From an uncultured Lachnospiraceae bacterium (GTDB lineage Bacteria > Bacillota > Clostridia > Lachnospirales > Lachnospiraceae): a stretch of DNA of 64,000 nt. The translations under genes and the position numbers were made by a program. How positions within the stretch are numbered: position 1 is the first letter of the stretch; the number at the start of each line of letters is the position of its first letter. The stretch covers positions 37,011-101,010 of the forward strand of contig CAQGLR010000009.1 in the NCBI GenBank assembly GCA_948794795.1. The letters run 5' to 3'. Under the pieces are notes generated by a model that searched no databases, was not told the origin of the DNA, and saw only the letters and a list, made by a program, of their open reading frames with translations. Below are positions 18,351 to 28,094 of this stretch, one piece after another.

Positions 18351-20025
18351 CAGCTACTACCCATGTTTTGTCTAGTGTTTTGCAGGTTAGTTCAAATTTA
18401 AAGGATGTGAAGTCAGCATCTAGTGTAGTTTCAGTCCCGTTTTTACTCCATTTAAACATTATAGTGCTTCCTTGCCCTTGTATTTCAAGTTCTGCATCAA
18501 ACCCAAATGCAGGGCAGGTATTCCTGAAACGCAGCAGTCCAAGCTGCTTTTGTACAATATCCTGGTTTATAGCTTCTTCTGCCTGGCACAGGGTAAGGTT
18601 AGTACGGTTAATTTCCTTATGTCCGCCAGAACCAGCTTTTTTAACAGCTTCATAGTCATTTTTGCCAGCAAATAAATCAAGGTACCATACTTGTGGCTTG
18701 CCTGGCATAAATATCTGCAATGCCCTTGCGAAAAGCAATTTTTGCTTATCTTCCCCAAGTGCACTGTAGTATGTGGCATTAACCTGGTAATACATATTTT
18801 TCTGTCCATGCAGGTTTTTAACATAGCCTCCACGCTTTGTAAGTGTATCAATTAATTCTTCAATTTCTTCATCTGGAAGAAATCCTTTTAAATCCAGAAG
18901 AGGAATTCCATCATGGCAGCCTAACATATTAACTGTGCGGATTTTTTTAGAAACCAGTTCTTCTGCCCATCTTACAAGCACATCCCCGTTTTTATGTTCA
19001 GTTGCATATATTATAAGTCCTGGCAGAAAGAAATCATAAGACATATAGCCTTTAGCAGCAAGAAGTTCATATATTTTCTCACTATAACTTGCATGTATTT
19101 CTGGAAGCAATGTAATATTATACTGGTCTGCCAGGTTTTGTATCTGTTCTAGTAAATCCCATGTTTCTGGTTCATTTAGGAAGTTTTTCCTGCCTGGTTC
19201 TTTTGGGGCATATGCAAATGCATCAAGACGTACAATTTTCGCTCCATAGCTTGCAAGTTTCTTTAAAGTTTCTTTGTAGTGTTCCCATACAAGAGGAGAC
19301 TTTATATTTAAGTCCATCTGTCCAAGATAATTTCTTCCAGACTCAAGTAGTTCTGTGATAATATCTTTATATTCATTATATCCTTCAAAAGAAATGCTGC
19401 CAGGTTTCTTTCCACTATCTAATTGCCTGTTTATATAATCTGCCAGCTTTTGTGCCTCAGTTTCTGGCAGTCCTGTTTCTAGAATTATATCTTGTATATT
19501 AATGTGCTGGTATTTTACCTCCTGGTAAAACGTATTCCAGTATGGAACTTCTTTGCCATCTGGAAACCTTGTCATAAGTATAGGAAGCCCTGGTTTACGG
19601 AAGAACATATCTTTAATTAATTCTTCACGTGGAATAATATAACCTTCTTCTGACATTTCTCCAAGACCTTCCCAGAATTTGTTCCAGTTAATAAAAAAAT
19701 CTTTGTAAACAGAAGCTTCTCCATTTTTAATTATATCCTGGAACTGCATGGATTGTACAGATAAATGGTTTAATATAAAATCAAGTTTTAAATCTATTCC
19801 AAGTTTTTTAATATTTTCTAAATCTTTTATATTTCCTAGATTTTCATTAATATTATAACTGGTTACGGAAAATCCCCTGTCTAAATCTGACTGGTATATA
19901 CTTGGCAGAATATAAAATGACTGGAATACATCTTTAAATTCTGGTTTTTCTAAAATAGAAACTATATCACTTAATTTCCCGCCAAGACTGTCAGGATAGG
20001 CATTAAACATTGGCCCGTCACTCAT
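18343..20025 (-). CDS. GH13_18 sucrose (6-phosphate) phosphorylase-like enzyme
   Basis: A 560-residue alpha-amylase-superfamily enzyme of the sucrose phosphorylase subfamily. The catalytic residues are Asp268 (VRLDAFAY, nucleophile), Glu309 (LPEIHASY, acid/base) and Asp372 (GCHDGIPLLD); the N-terminal DFILNHLSVQS is also subfamily-like. Members phosphorolyse sucrose, sucrose 6F-phosphate or glucosyl-glycerate to glucose 1-phosphate. Because the preceding gene is a sucrose-kinase-like protein (8-base overlap) and the next an alpha-galactosidase, I infer a phosphorylated sucrose as substrate, as reported for the matching Ruminococcus gnavus locus. Last gene of the raffinose operon; its stop codon lies in the arm of a repeat. 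Confidence 0.87.
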   Translation of the reverse strand: MSDGPMFNAYPDSLGGKLSDIVSILEKPEFKDVFQSFYILPSIYQSDLDRGFSVTSYNINENLGNIKDLENIKKLGIDLKLDFILNHLSVQSMQFQDIIKNGEASVYKDFFINWNKFWEGLGEMSEEGYIIPREELIKDMFFRKPGLPILMTRFPDGKEVPYWNTFYQEVKYQHINIQDIILETGLPETEAQKLADYINRQLDSGKKPGSISFEGYNEYKDIITELLESGRNYLGQMDLNIKSPLVWEHYKETLKKLASYGAKIVRLDAFAYAPKEPGRKNFLNEPETWDLLEQIQNLADQYNITLLPEIHASYSEKIYELLAAKGYMSYDFFLPGLIIYATEHKNGDVLVRWAEELVSKKIRTVNMLGCHDGIPLLDLKGFLPDEEIEELIDTLTKRGGYVKNLHGQKNMYYQVNATYYSALGEDKQKLLFARALQIFMPGKPQVWYLDLFAGKNDYEAVKKAGSGGHKEINRTNLTLCQAEEAINQDIVQKQLGLLRFRNTCPAFGFDAELEIQGQGSTIMFKWSKNGTETTLDADFTSFKFELTCKTLDKTWVVAAN

Positions 20026-21019
20026 TTTCTATGCCTCCTTCCTGTTCACTCTGGATTAATTCCAGATATTCTTTGTATGATAAGAGCTTTCCATTTTTGG
20101 AAAGGATAATTTTGGCTTTATGTGCCTGCTGGTGTAACAATTCTTGTTCTATTCCAAGTACCATTGTTGTAAACGGGCTGTCAGTATTGCCATCCCTGCC
20201 ACGCATTTTTCTATATTCCAGAGTTTCTTTTGGTGTACTGTTCAGGAAAATTGGAATATCAACACCTTTTAAATAATCACTGTTGCCATGTGTCCATTCT
20301 ATTATAAGGATACTGGTTTTTTCAAAACTGGTTTTGTCATACCATAATTCACTGCTGGTACGTCCCATTCTCTTTAGCCATATAGTATCAGCCCCATTTT
20401 TAAAAGCTTCTGTAATAGAAGAAATTTCTTTAAAATCAATTTCTTTACTTGTTCCAAGATATTTCCTTAAACCCTCACGTCCTGATTCTATATATGGTTT
20501 AAACCATGGATTTTTTATGGCATATGATGTATCAGCATCTATATTATGTTCCTGCCATATTTTTATCTGGGTAAATCTTCCAGGGGTATACTGGCCTGCG
20601 TCAATTATTCCATGAAGTGCTGCCCTGCGGAATACCCTTAGGCGTTCAGCATCATTATAAACTGGTATACGGTGTGGGTAATTGTCACCAGAAAGTGTAT
20701 AACTGCCAATTCCAGCCTGGTTTAAGTAATAAGATAATAGTGATGCAATTCCTGTTTTGCCAGTACCAGAGCCTCCACATACAGAAACTACAGCTCTTTC
20801 ATACGGGCTGTTACCGGTTGTTTCTTGCAGAAGCCTGGCAAGTTCTGGAAAAATAGTTTCTGCCTTTGGACCAAGGTCTCCAAAACCTTGTGCCTGGTCT
20901 CCTGGCATATCACCTTGTGGTATATTTCCTTTTATTTCTGGAGGCTGCCATGGAAATAAGTTTTGTAGTTTTTCATGGATTTTCATGTCTGTATTAATAT
21001 ATCCATAATTATGGTTCAT
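20018..21019 (-). CDS. P-loop sugar kinase, AgaSK sucrose-kinase-domain-like
   Basis: A P-loop kinase of about 333 residues with Walker A GGSGTGKT (residues 82-89 from ATG 21019), SGDNYPHRIP, and a lid-like RMRGRDGN segment near the C-terminus. The fold is that of uridine-kinase-like enzymes. In Ruminococcus gnavus a comparable kinase domain is fused behind a GH36 alpha-galactosidase (AgaSK) and phosphorylates sucrose. Here the kinase is a separate gene 39-51 bases after the GH36 gene. The start is uncertain: TTG 21031 and ATG 21019 are both in frame and neither has a clear ribosome site. Substrate is inferred from context only. Confidence 0.8.
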   Translation of the reverse strand: MNHNYGYINTDMKIHEKLQNLFPWQPPEIKGNIPQGDMPGDQAQGFGDLGPKAETIFPELARLLQETTGNSPYERAVVSVCGGSGTGKTGIASLLSYYLNQAGIGSYTLSGDNYPHRIPVYNDAERLRVFRRAALHGIIDAGQYTPGRFTQIKIWQEHNIDADTSYAIKNPWFKPYIESGREGLRKYLGTSKEIDFKEISSITEAFKNGADTIWLKRMGRTSSELWYDKTSFEKTSILIIEWTHGNSDYLKGVDIPIFLNSTPKETLEYRKMRGRDGNTDSPFTTMVLGIEQELLHQQAHKAKIILSKNGKLLSYKEYLELIQSEQEGGIENE

Positions 21020-21069
21020 AATCTGCACCAAGACCCAAGCAGAAATGCTTGTTTTTATCCTTTCTTAAT

Positions 21070-23250
21070 TTATTTTTCTGCATTTAATATTATCTGGTAA
21101 GAGTTGTACTCACCAAGCCCGCATCTTACAGGAAGTCCCGCTTCCATAAGAGCTGTACCCTGGTAACATATACCATTTTCTATGTCTTTGTATATAGTAT
21201 CTGCTTTAAGCCCTTTTAATTTTACATAGTATACTGGCATATTTCCATGGATTTCATTAATAACAATACTTAACATTACCTGTGTGCCATCTTTTGAAAT
21301 ATTTTCCCATGCTGTATATATATCTTTAAATGGGTCTGATAAGCGGTAGTAATCACCAGATTGTATAAGGTTTGCATATTTTTTATATGTTTTTACCTGT
21401 TGCCTGGTTTCTTCTTTTTCTTCTTCTGAAAGCTTTCCAGGGTCAAGTTCATATCCAAATATTCCAGACATTGCAACTACCCCTCTTGTATGCAGGCTTG
21501 TAATCCGTCCTGTCTGGTGGTTTGGCACTGCAGATACATGTGAACCAGAAGTGGAAACTGGGTAGAAGAATGAAGTGCCATACTGTATTTTTAAGCGGTC
21601 AATGGCATCCGTATTGTCACTGCACCAGATTTGTGGTGTATAGTATAACATGCCAGCATCAAACCTTCCGCCACCGCCACAACATCCCTCAATTAGCAGT
21701 CCTGGATAGCGGTTTAACAGTTTTTCAAGGAAATCATATACACCAAGTACATAATTATATGCAACACATCCTGGAAAATTTTTATTTGAATATAATTCTG
21801 TAAGGTTCCGGTTCATATCCCATTTGATATATTCAATATTTGCCTGGTCAAGTACACTACATATTTGTTCAAATATATTTTCCCTTACTTCTTCCCTGGA
21901 AAAGTCTAATACAAGCTGGTTTCTTGAACGTATTGGCTGGCGTCCTGGAATTTGTAATACAAAGTCTGGGTGTTCTCTGTAAAGATTACTGTCTTCAGAA
22001 ACCATTTCTGGTTCAATCCAGATACCAAATTTTATACCTTGTTTATTTACACCCTGTACCAGTTCACTAAGGGAACATCCAAGTTTATTTTCATTTACAA
22101 CCCAGTCACCAAGCCCGGAATTATCACTGTCACGTTTTCCAAACCAGCCATCATCCATGACTACAAGGTCAATTCCAAGACCTGCAGCTTCTTTTGCAAG
22201 GTTAATTATAGTATCTCCATTAAAATCAAAGTAAGCAGTTTCCCAGCTGTTAAGAAGCACTGGCCTTGGACTGCATGTATATTTTCCACGGCAGATATGG
22301 CGGCGTATACAGTTATGGTATTTAAGTGATAAGCCAGAGAAACCTTTGTCTGAAAAACACAGGATTGTTTCAGGTACAATAAGTGACTGGCCATGCTTTA
22401 ACCTGTAATGGAACTGTTCACTTTGCAGGCCCATTACAAGCCTGGTCTGGTCAAACTGGTCTTTGCTGGTTTCACACATAAAATTACCACTGTATACAAA
22501 TAGCATGCCATAACAGTTTCCGAGGTCTTCGGTTGTGTTATGTCCTGCAAGGATTACACCAGGGTTGTGCTGGTGGCTTGAAGCCCCTCTGCGGCTTTCA
22601 ACTTTAATCTCTGTATGTGAAACAGGAATACGTTCCATGTTACGTTCCATAGTATGCCTGCCATGGAAATGTATAAGCTCATAGTCACCTGTAAGGAAAT
22701 CAAGACATGCAGATGCTGCTTTTTCTATTACCAGGGGTTCTTTCCCGTTGTTTGTAATAATAGCACTTCTTGTAATAATGTCTTCGTCTTCTAATATTCC
22801 GTAGAGAAGTTTTACTTGTGCCCCGTTTGAATTATCTTTAAGGATAATTGAAAGAGTTTCTGCTTCTTTATCATTGGCATAAACAGCAGGAAGCCCGTCT
22901 AATTTGTATTTGCCTTTTATTATTTCATGTGATACATATCTTAAATCACAGCACTCACTGTAATCCGCATTGCGGATTACCAGTGCTGTGCTGCGGTTAT
23001 CACCAGTTCCAAGTACGGGGTATTCCTGTGGCAATGTATCTAAAGAATATGTGCGGTTATCTGCCATCTCTGCAGGGTTTCCAGAAAATCCCCTGTCTGC
23101 ATAAGTAAGCAGATAGTCCATATCCTGGTCCACCTTTTTTCCATAATATAGATGTAACAGATAACCAAGCTGGTCTGATTTCATCTGGTAAGTAGTATTC
23201 TTAGTCTGTAAAGTGAAAAGATTTTTCTCTTTGTTATAAATAACTGCCAT
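21070..23250 (-). CDS. Alpha-galactosidase, GH36
   Basis: Removes terminal alpha-1,6-galactose from raffinose, stachyose or melibiose. The 726-residue length and order (N-terminal beta-sandwich, barrel, C-terminal sheet) match the GH36 group that forms tetramers. The nucleophile is Asp478 (KWDMNRN) and the acid/base Asp545 (CSDNTDA); GCCGGGGRFD between them binds substrate. No signal peptide, so it acts on sugar already imported by the ABC system upstream. In related bacteria this enzyme carries a C-terminal sucrose kinase; here it ends at the normal GH36 length and the kinase follows as its own gene. Confidence 0.95.
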   Translation of the reverse strand: MAVIYNKEKNLFTLQTKNTTYQMKSDQLGYLLHLYYGKKVDQDMDYLLTYADRGFSGNPAEMADNRTYSLDTLPQEYPVLGTGDNRSTALVIRNADYSECCDLRYVSHEIIKGKYKLDGLPAVYANDKEAETLSIILKDNSNGAQVKLLYGILEDEDIITRSAIITNNGKEPLVIEKAASACLDFLTGDYELIHFHGRHTMERNMERIPVSHTEIKVESRRGASSHQHNPGVILAGHNTTEDLGNCYGMLFVYSGNFMCETSKDQFDQTRLVMGLQSEQFHYRLKHGQSLIVPETILCFSDKGFSGLSLKYHNCIRRHICRGKYTCSPRPVLLNSWETAYFDFNGDTIINLAKEAAGLGIDLVVMDDGWFGKRDSDNSGLGDWVVNENKLGCSLSELVQGVNKQGIKFGIWIEPEMVSEDSNLYREHPDFVLQIPGRQPIRSRNQLVLDFSREEVRENIFEQICSVLDQANIEYIKWDMNRNLTELYSNKNFPGCVAYNYVLGVYDFLEKLLNRYPGLLIEGCCGGGGRFDAGMLYYTPQIWCSDNTDAIDRLKIQYGTSFFYPVSTSGSHVSAVPNHQTGRITSLHTRGVVAMSGIFGYELDPGKLSEEEKEETRQQVKTYKKYANLIQSGDYYRLSDPFKDIYTAWENISKDGTQVMLSIVINEIHGNMPVYYVKLKGLKADTIYKDIENGICYQGTALMEAGLPVRCGLGEYNSYQIILNAEK

Positions 23251-23268
23251 AGTCCACCTCTGTATTAA

Positions 23269-24108
23269 TTATTTTACTGCGCCATTAACAACACCATTTA
23301 TAATCTGTTTCTGGCAAATTATATAGAAAACAAGTATTGGTATTAATGAAAGTAAATATGATGCAAATGCAAGGTTATAGTTAGTTCCAAACTGTGACTG
23401 GAAATTCATCTGTGCAAGTGGCAATGTATTTACCCCAGAACCTGCCATAATAACAAGTGGTGTCATTACATCATTCCAGACAGCCAGTGCTGTTATTACA
23501 GCAACAGTTGCATGCATTGGTTTCATAAGTGGGAATATAACTTTCCAGTATGTCCTCCATGTGGAAGCACCATCTACTCTTGCTGCTTCTTCTAGTGCCA
23601 GCGGGATATTTACAAGATATCCTGAATAAAGCATAATGTTCATTGGCATGTAAAATACTACATAAAGAAGTATTACACCAAACCAGTTTGCAAGTCCAAG
23701 CTCTGCGGTTTCTTTTGCAAGTGGCATCATAAGTATAGCAAATGGTACAAACATGCCGCTTACTATAAAAAGATATACAAATCCATAAAATTTATTGTGG
23801 TTTTTATTTCTTCCAAGTACATAGCCAATCATGGAATGTATAACTATTGATAATACAACTGTAACCAGTGTAATTAAAAGGCTGTATCCCAGTGAACGCC
23901 AGAAATCGGTAACTTCCATTGCTTCACTGAAATTGGAGAAACTCCAGTGTTTAGGCAGTGATAATATGCCACTTATTGTATTTGACATTTCAGAAGGCTG
24001 CTTAAAAGCAATTACTATTGTCATATACAAAGGAAAAGCAATAGTTGACAATCCAAGGATTAATAATACCATAGGAAGCAACGCCGGGTTTAATTTTCGT
24101 TTCATCAT
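23269..24108 (-). CDS. Sugar ABC transporter permease (MalG/CUT1 type)
   Basis: A 279-residue membrane subunit with six predicted helices and the EAA loop (EEAARVDGASTWRTYWKVIF), through which the permease touches the ATPase. CUT1 family, usually importing di- and trisaccharides. It overlaps its partner permease by 4 bases. No ATPase gene is in the operon; CUT1 importers of Firmicutes commonly share one MsmK-type ATPase encoded elsewhere. Confidence 0.94.
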   Translation of the reverse strand: MMKRKLNPALLPMVLLILGLSTIAFPLYMTIVIAFKQPSEMSNTISGILSLPKHWSFSNFSEAMEVTDFWRSLGYSLLITLVTVVLSIVIHSMIGYVLGRNKNHNKFYGFVYLFIVSGMFVPFAILMMPLAKETAELGLANWFGVILLYVVFYMPMNIMLYSGYLVNIPLALEEAARVDGASTWRTYWKVIFPLMKPMHATVAVITALAVWNDVMTPLVIMAGSGVNTLPLAQMNFQSQFGTNYNLAFASYLLSLIPILVFYIICQKQIINGVVNGAVK

Positions 24109-24971
24109 AACTGCTCCTCCTTTTTACCAGAAAATTTCATCTGTGCAACAGAAATAATTACAATTACTATAAAAAACATTACAGCATTGGCACTCTGGAA
24201 ACCAAACTGCCCGCCTTTCATACCATTGTTGTAAATAAGGTATGAGATTGATTCTGTGCTTTGTGCAGGACCACCTTTTGTAAGTGCCATAATCTGGTCA
24301 AATACCATTAAAAAGTTTTTAACACAAAGTACCATATTAATACTGAAGAAAGGAATAATTAATGGAAATGTAAGTTTCCAGAATTTCTTCCATCCAGTTG
24401 CTCCATCCAGTGAACCAGCTTCATATACATCTTCTGGTACAGTTTGCAGGCCTGATATATAAATAATAGTATTCATTGCCACTGCCTGCCAGGCACAAAC
24501 TATCATAATGCCAATCCATGCTGTATTTTTACTAGCAAGGATGCTTGAGTTTAAAGATTCAATACCTGCCATATCAGCTAATGCTGGAACAAGGTATGTA
24601 AAAAAGTAGTTAAAAATATAACCAACAACCAGTGCCCCAAGTACATTAGGAAGGAAATACGCTCCACGGAAAAAGCCTTTTGCGCGGATTTTGCTATTTA
24701 ATGCAAGTGCAAGTATAATACTAATTACATTGACAACTATTGTTGTAACAACGGCAAGTTTTATGGTAAATATATATGAACTTCCTACTCTTGCATCAGA
24801 AAATAAATCAATATAATTTCTAAGCCCTACCCATTCATAATTACCAAATCCCCTGAAATTGGTGAAGCTGTAAACTACGCCTCTAAGCAGCGGGATTGTA
24901 TTAAATGTAATAAAAAGTGCTAATATAGGAATAGTAATTAGCAGATAAGTACGTTTCCTGTCATTTTTCAT
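24105..24971 (-). CDS. Sugar ABC transporter permease (MalF/CUT1 type)
   Basis: A 288-residue integral membrane protein with an EAA loop (EAGSLDGATGWKKFWKLTFP) and the WVGLRNYIDLF motif typical of MalF-like permeases. It forms the translocation channel with the following gene. It lies 15 bases after the substrate-binding protein gene, in the order expected for a CUT1 operon. Confidence 0.94.
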   Translation of the reverse strand: MKNDRKRTYLLITIPILALFITFNTIPLLRGVVYSFTNFRGFGNYEWVGLRNYIDLFSDARVGSSYIFTIKLAVVTTIVVNVISIILALALNSKIRAKGFFRGAYFLPNVLGALVVGYIFNYFFTYLVPALADMAGIESLNSSILASKNTAWIGIMIVCAWQAVAMNTIIYISGLQTVPEDVYEAGSLDGATGWKKFWKLTFPLIIPFFSINMVLCVKNFLMVFDQIMALTKGGPAQSTESISYLIYNNGMKGGQFGFQSANAVMFFIVIVIISVAQMKFSGKKEEQL

Positions 24972-24986
24972 CTAAATTCCCCCTTT

Positions 24987-26267
24987 TCAATTTGAATTGT
25001 TTTCCTCATATTCCTTGACTTTACGGATAATATCACGGTTATAGCGCTGCCAGTTTTTATCAAATGTTTTAAGAAAACCATTTACATCCTTTTCAATAAG
25101 GAATGTCTGTAACAGAGCATCAGCGGACATTTCAGTTGGGTAATAATGGTCATGGAAATCTGCCATTTTGCCTGCTTCAATATATTCTTTCATGCCATCT
25201 AACATTGATGCAAGTTTAAAATCCCCTTCTTTGCATGGAATTGCATTCTGTGCATCAGCATATGCCTGGATATTTTCATCCTTAAAAAGGAAATCAAGGA
25301 CTTCGTAAGCTGCTTCTTTGTTTTCACATGCTTCTGTTACACAGAACTGCAGGTCAATTCCAGAGTTAAGTGTATTGCCATCGGAGCTGTCACTAGCAGG
25401 CATTACAAAGGAATCAATATTCATATCAGGGTTTACAGAAAGTATCTGTGGCACTGCATAACTGCCAATAGGATACATTGCAGATTCACCTCTTGCAAAT
25501 GCTGTACATGCGTCATTGTAACTATATGCAAATGGAGAAGCAGGACCATACTGCAGCAGGCTTAAATATTTTTCTGCTGTTTCTGCATACTCTTTTGTAA
25601 AAGTAGTTTCACCTTTATTTACTTTTTTCACAGTATCAGTTTCTGTAAGGCCTACTGCTATTGCATTCCATGGTGCAAGACAGCTCCATGTATCCTTAAA
25701 ACCAAAATAGAATGGAAGTATATCTGTTTTTTTAATTTCCTCACAGAGTGTTATAAGTTCATTCCAGTTAGTTGGTATTTTCCATCCATTCTGTTCAAAT
25801 AAGTTCTTGTTATACAGGATACCTGCTGCATTTGCCATATATGGGACAGCAAATGTTCCATCTGTTGGCACCAGTTCCAGGGATTCATCAATATCCCTGT
25901 ACACCTGTTTAATATCAGATAATCCTTTATAATTAGAAACGTCAGCAAGTATCTGTGCATCTACATAATAAGAATACTCAATATCACCACCAATGCCAAC
26001 AATATCTGGATAATCTTCACGTATAAAACGTGTTCTTAAAATTGCAGCAGCATCATTTGGTGAATTAATTGTCAGGTGTATGTTATCATGTGTTTCATTA
26101 AATGCTTTTTCAACCATTTTGAAATAGTTAGCAGCTTCAGGCTTATATTGTACAATTTCAATTTCCGTTACAGAATTATTCTTTGAAGAACTACACCCTG
26201 GTAAGAAAACAGTTAATATTAGAATACAGCCTGTAAAAAGTAATTTTCCAATCCCTCTTCCTTTCAT
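24987..26267 (-). CDS. Sugar-binding lipoprotein of the ABC importer
   Basis: A 426-residue extracellular solute-binding protein of the CUT1 class. It has a signal peptide with lipobox LPGC (Cys at about 25), so it is lipid-anchored on the outer face of the membrane. ATG 26267 follows AAAGGAG. As first gene of the operon ending in alpha-galactosidase, kinase and phosphorylase, it most likely captures raffinose-family oligosaccharides. Confidence 0.93.
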   Translation of the reverse strand: MKGRGIGKLLFTGCILILTVFLPGCSSSKNNSVTEIEIVQYKPEAANYFKMVEKAFNETHDNIHLTINSPNDAAAILRTRFIREDYPDIVGIGGDIEYSYYVDAQILADVSNYKGLSDIKQVYRDIDESLELVPTDGTFAVPYMANAAGILYNKNLFEQNGWKIPTNWNELITLCEEIKKTDILPFYFGFKDTWSCLAPWNAIAVGLTETDTVKKVNKGETTFTKEYAETAEKYLSLLQYGPASPFAYSYNDACTAFARGESAMYPIGSYAVPQILSVNPDMNIDSFVMPASDSSDGNTLNSGIDLQFCVTEACENKEAAYEVLDFLFKDENIQAYADAQNAIPCKEGDFKLASMLDGMKEYIEAGKMADFHDHYYPTEMSADALLQTFLIEKDVNGFLKTFDKNWQRYNRDIIRKVKEYEENNSN

Positions 26268-26301
26268 ATGATTGCTCCTTTCGTTTTTGATAGTAGTATT
26301 T

Positions 26302-26398
26302 TAGCATACCATTATGCTACCTGAAATAGCCTGTTTATTGTAGTTTTATATCAAAATGCTATTTTGAATAAAGATATTGAAAACCATATAGCATTTTG
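26302..26398. promoter_or_regulatory. Cluster of TAGCAT sites between the importer operon and the AraC gene
   Basis: Two inverted pairs of the same short word lie in the divergent gap: TAGCATA-CCAT-TATGCTA (26302-26319, perfect 7-base arms) and CAAAATGCTAT-N25-ATAGCATTTTG (26352-26398, perfect 11-base arms). Four TAGCAT half-sites in about 100 bases suggest binding by the AraC-type regulator and control of both directions. The first pair lies just upstream of a TAAAAT -10-like word on the minus strand. Confidence 0.6.
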
Positions 26399-26536
26399 GT
26401 ATATTGGTAATATTAATCAAAGCTGCCAAAGCAGAATACATGCTGGAAAATAATATATTTTACATATATTTATTTTATTTTACATATATTTTAATTATGA
26501 CTAACCGGCATGCTTTAGCAAGAATGGAGTATATTT

Positions 26537-27397
26537 ATGAGTGAAGTTATTTTTTCAGTTTTTCCAAGTGAAAATTTTATTGATATGGGTTTATACCAGT
26601 TTGGATGGGAGCAGTGTGACCCTTCACACTCATTTGGCCCTGCATCAAGAAACCACTTCTTATTTCATTATGTCTTATCTGGCACAGGTGTATTAATGGC
26701 AATGAATTCCAGTGGTGAATCTGTTAAGTATTCAATAAAAAGCGGACAAGGGTTTATGATGTTTCCACAACAGGTATGTATGTATATAGCAGATAGTAAA
26801 ATCCCCTGGGAATATGCGTGGCTGGAATTTGATGGCCTGCGTGTAAAACAGACTATTGAAATGGCAGGTCTTAATATAAACCAGCCAGTGTACAAGGCAA
26901 GATTTAAAGATACTGCACAAACTATGAAAGAGGAGATGTTATATATTATAAACCATAAAGATGCTTCACCATTCCATTTAATTGGACATCTTTATCTTTT
27001 TATTGATGCATTAGTACGTTCTTCTAATTCTACACAGATGACGAAAGGTAATAATTTAAGGGATTTTTATATTAAAGAAGCAATTTCGTTTATAGAACAG
27101 AATTTCCAGAATGAGATTTCAATAGAAGATATAGCAAGGTTCTGTGGGCTGAACAGAAGTTATTTTGGAAAGATATTCCATGAAAATATTGGAAAGACAC
27201 CACAGGAATTTTTGATTTCATATAGAATGATAAAAGCAGCAGAGTTATTAAAATTAACTAATTTGCCAGTTGCAGATATAGGAAATGCAGTTGGTTATCC
27301 GAACCAGCTGCATTTTTCACGTGCATTTAAAAATGTATATGGTATCCCTCCAAGACAGTGGCGTTATGAAAATGCTTTGCCATCAAAAAAGGATTAA
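26537..27397 (+). CDS. AraC-family regulator of the raffinose operon
   Basis: A 286-residue protein with an N-terminal cupin sensor (about 1-150) and a C-terminal double helix-turn-helix (about 180-280; IARFCGLNRSYFGKIFHENI and the signature VGYPNQLHFSRAFKNVYG). Members of this type usually bind a sugar and activate the adjoining operon. It is divergent from the ABC importer operon, with four TAGCAT half-sites in the gap. GGAG precedes ATG 26537. Its stop is 7 bases from the end of the converging HEPN gene. Confidence 0.92.
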   Translation: MSEVIFSVFPSENFIDMGLYQFGWEQCDPSHSFGPASRNHFLFHYVLSGTGVLMAMNSSGESVKYSIKSGQGFMMFPQQVCMYIADSKIPWEYAWLEFDGLRVKQTIEMAGLNINQPVYKARFKDTAQTMKEEMLYIINHKDASPFHLIGHLYLFIDALVRSSNSTQMTKGNNLRDFYIKEAISFIEQNFQNEISIEDIARFCGLNRSYFGKIFHENIGKTPQEFLISYRMIKAAELLKLTNLPVADIGNAVGYPNQLHFSRAFKNVYGIPPRQWRYENALPSKKD

Positions 27398-27404
27398 AAC
27401 TAAA

Positions 27405-28094
27405 TTATGTATTGGCAGTATTTAAATATTTTTTATTATTAGCATAATCATATATTAACATTGTTACTCCTGATAATATGCCATAAACTTTTGTTTCCCA
27501 GTTAGTAAATTCACTTTTTGTAACACCTGCATGGAAGTTGCCATGTGCTATTGAATTTCTCCGGTTTACTAAAGCATCAATATCATTATGGTAGTCACTA
27601 AATAAATCTACTGGAAGTCCCAGTTTATATAAGTTTTTTTGTAAAACTATATACCACAGGTTAGATTCTGTATCTACTATATTATCATCAATAACCAGTT
27701 TCTGGCTTTTAAATCCTTCAATATTTTCCATAAAATCTACCCTGCGGTATAAACGGTGTAAACGTGCATCTTCTGGTAATTCCCTGCGGAAAATTTCATA
27801 TTTACGGTCTAAATTTTCATATGCTATAAATTCTTTATGCATACTTGCTACCATTAATCCTGTACTTACATCATTACGGTTTAATTCTTGTGAATTAATA
27901 TAGTGGATATATGTTTGTAAACAAATCTTTATATAACCTTCCATATGGGAATACAATATAAGTATAAGTCCTTTTCTATATTTATTTTTGTTATTTTCTG
28001 CAATTTCATTTAACTGGTTTTTAAAAAAAGCAAGTTCTTCCTGACGCCATGCTAATTCGGTTTCAAGTTCTTCCCTTAATTCATTTGCTGTCAA
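27405..28094 (-). CDS. HEPN-like protein (MAE_28990/MAE_18760 family)
   Basis: A 229-residue protein with a helical N-terminal half and the HEPN motif RNSIAHG (Arg179, Asn180, His184) near the C-terminus, the residues that form RNase active sites in this superfamily. Such proteins are commonly paired with DUF262 proteins and are viewed as defence or toxin-antitoxin modules. The start is a TTG at 28094, chosen because GGATGGAG lies 8 bases before it; it overlaps the DUF262 gene by 14 bases. Enzymatic activity and target are unproven. Confidence 0.82.
   Translation of the reverse strand: MTANELREELETELAWRQEELAFFKNQLNEIAENNKNKYRKGLILILYSHMEGYIKICLQTYIHYINSQELNRNDVSTGLMVASMHKEFIAYENLDRKYEIFRRELPEDARLHRLYRRVDFMENIEGFKSQKLVIDDNIVDTESNLWYIVLQKNLYKLGLPVDLFSDYHNDIDALVNRRNSIAHGNFHAGVTKSEFTNWETKVYGILSGVTMLIYDYANNKKYLNTANT

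Noticed and set aside
22960..22980. Perfect 21-base palindrome in the alpha-galactosidase gene, sharing GTAATCCGCATTGC with family 1
   Set aside because: It encodes a normal stretch of GH36 protein (VIRNADY) and the shared 14 bases do not extend further, so coincidence is likely.
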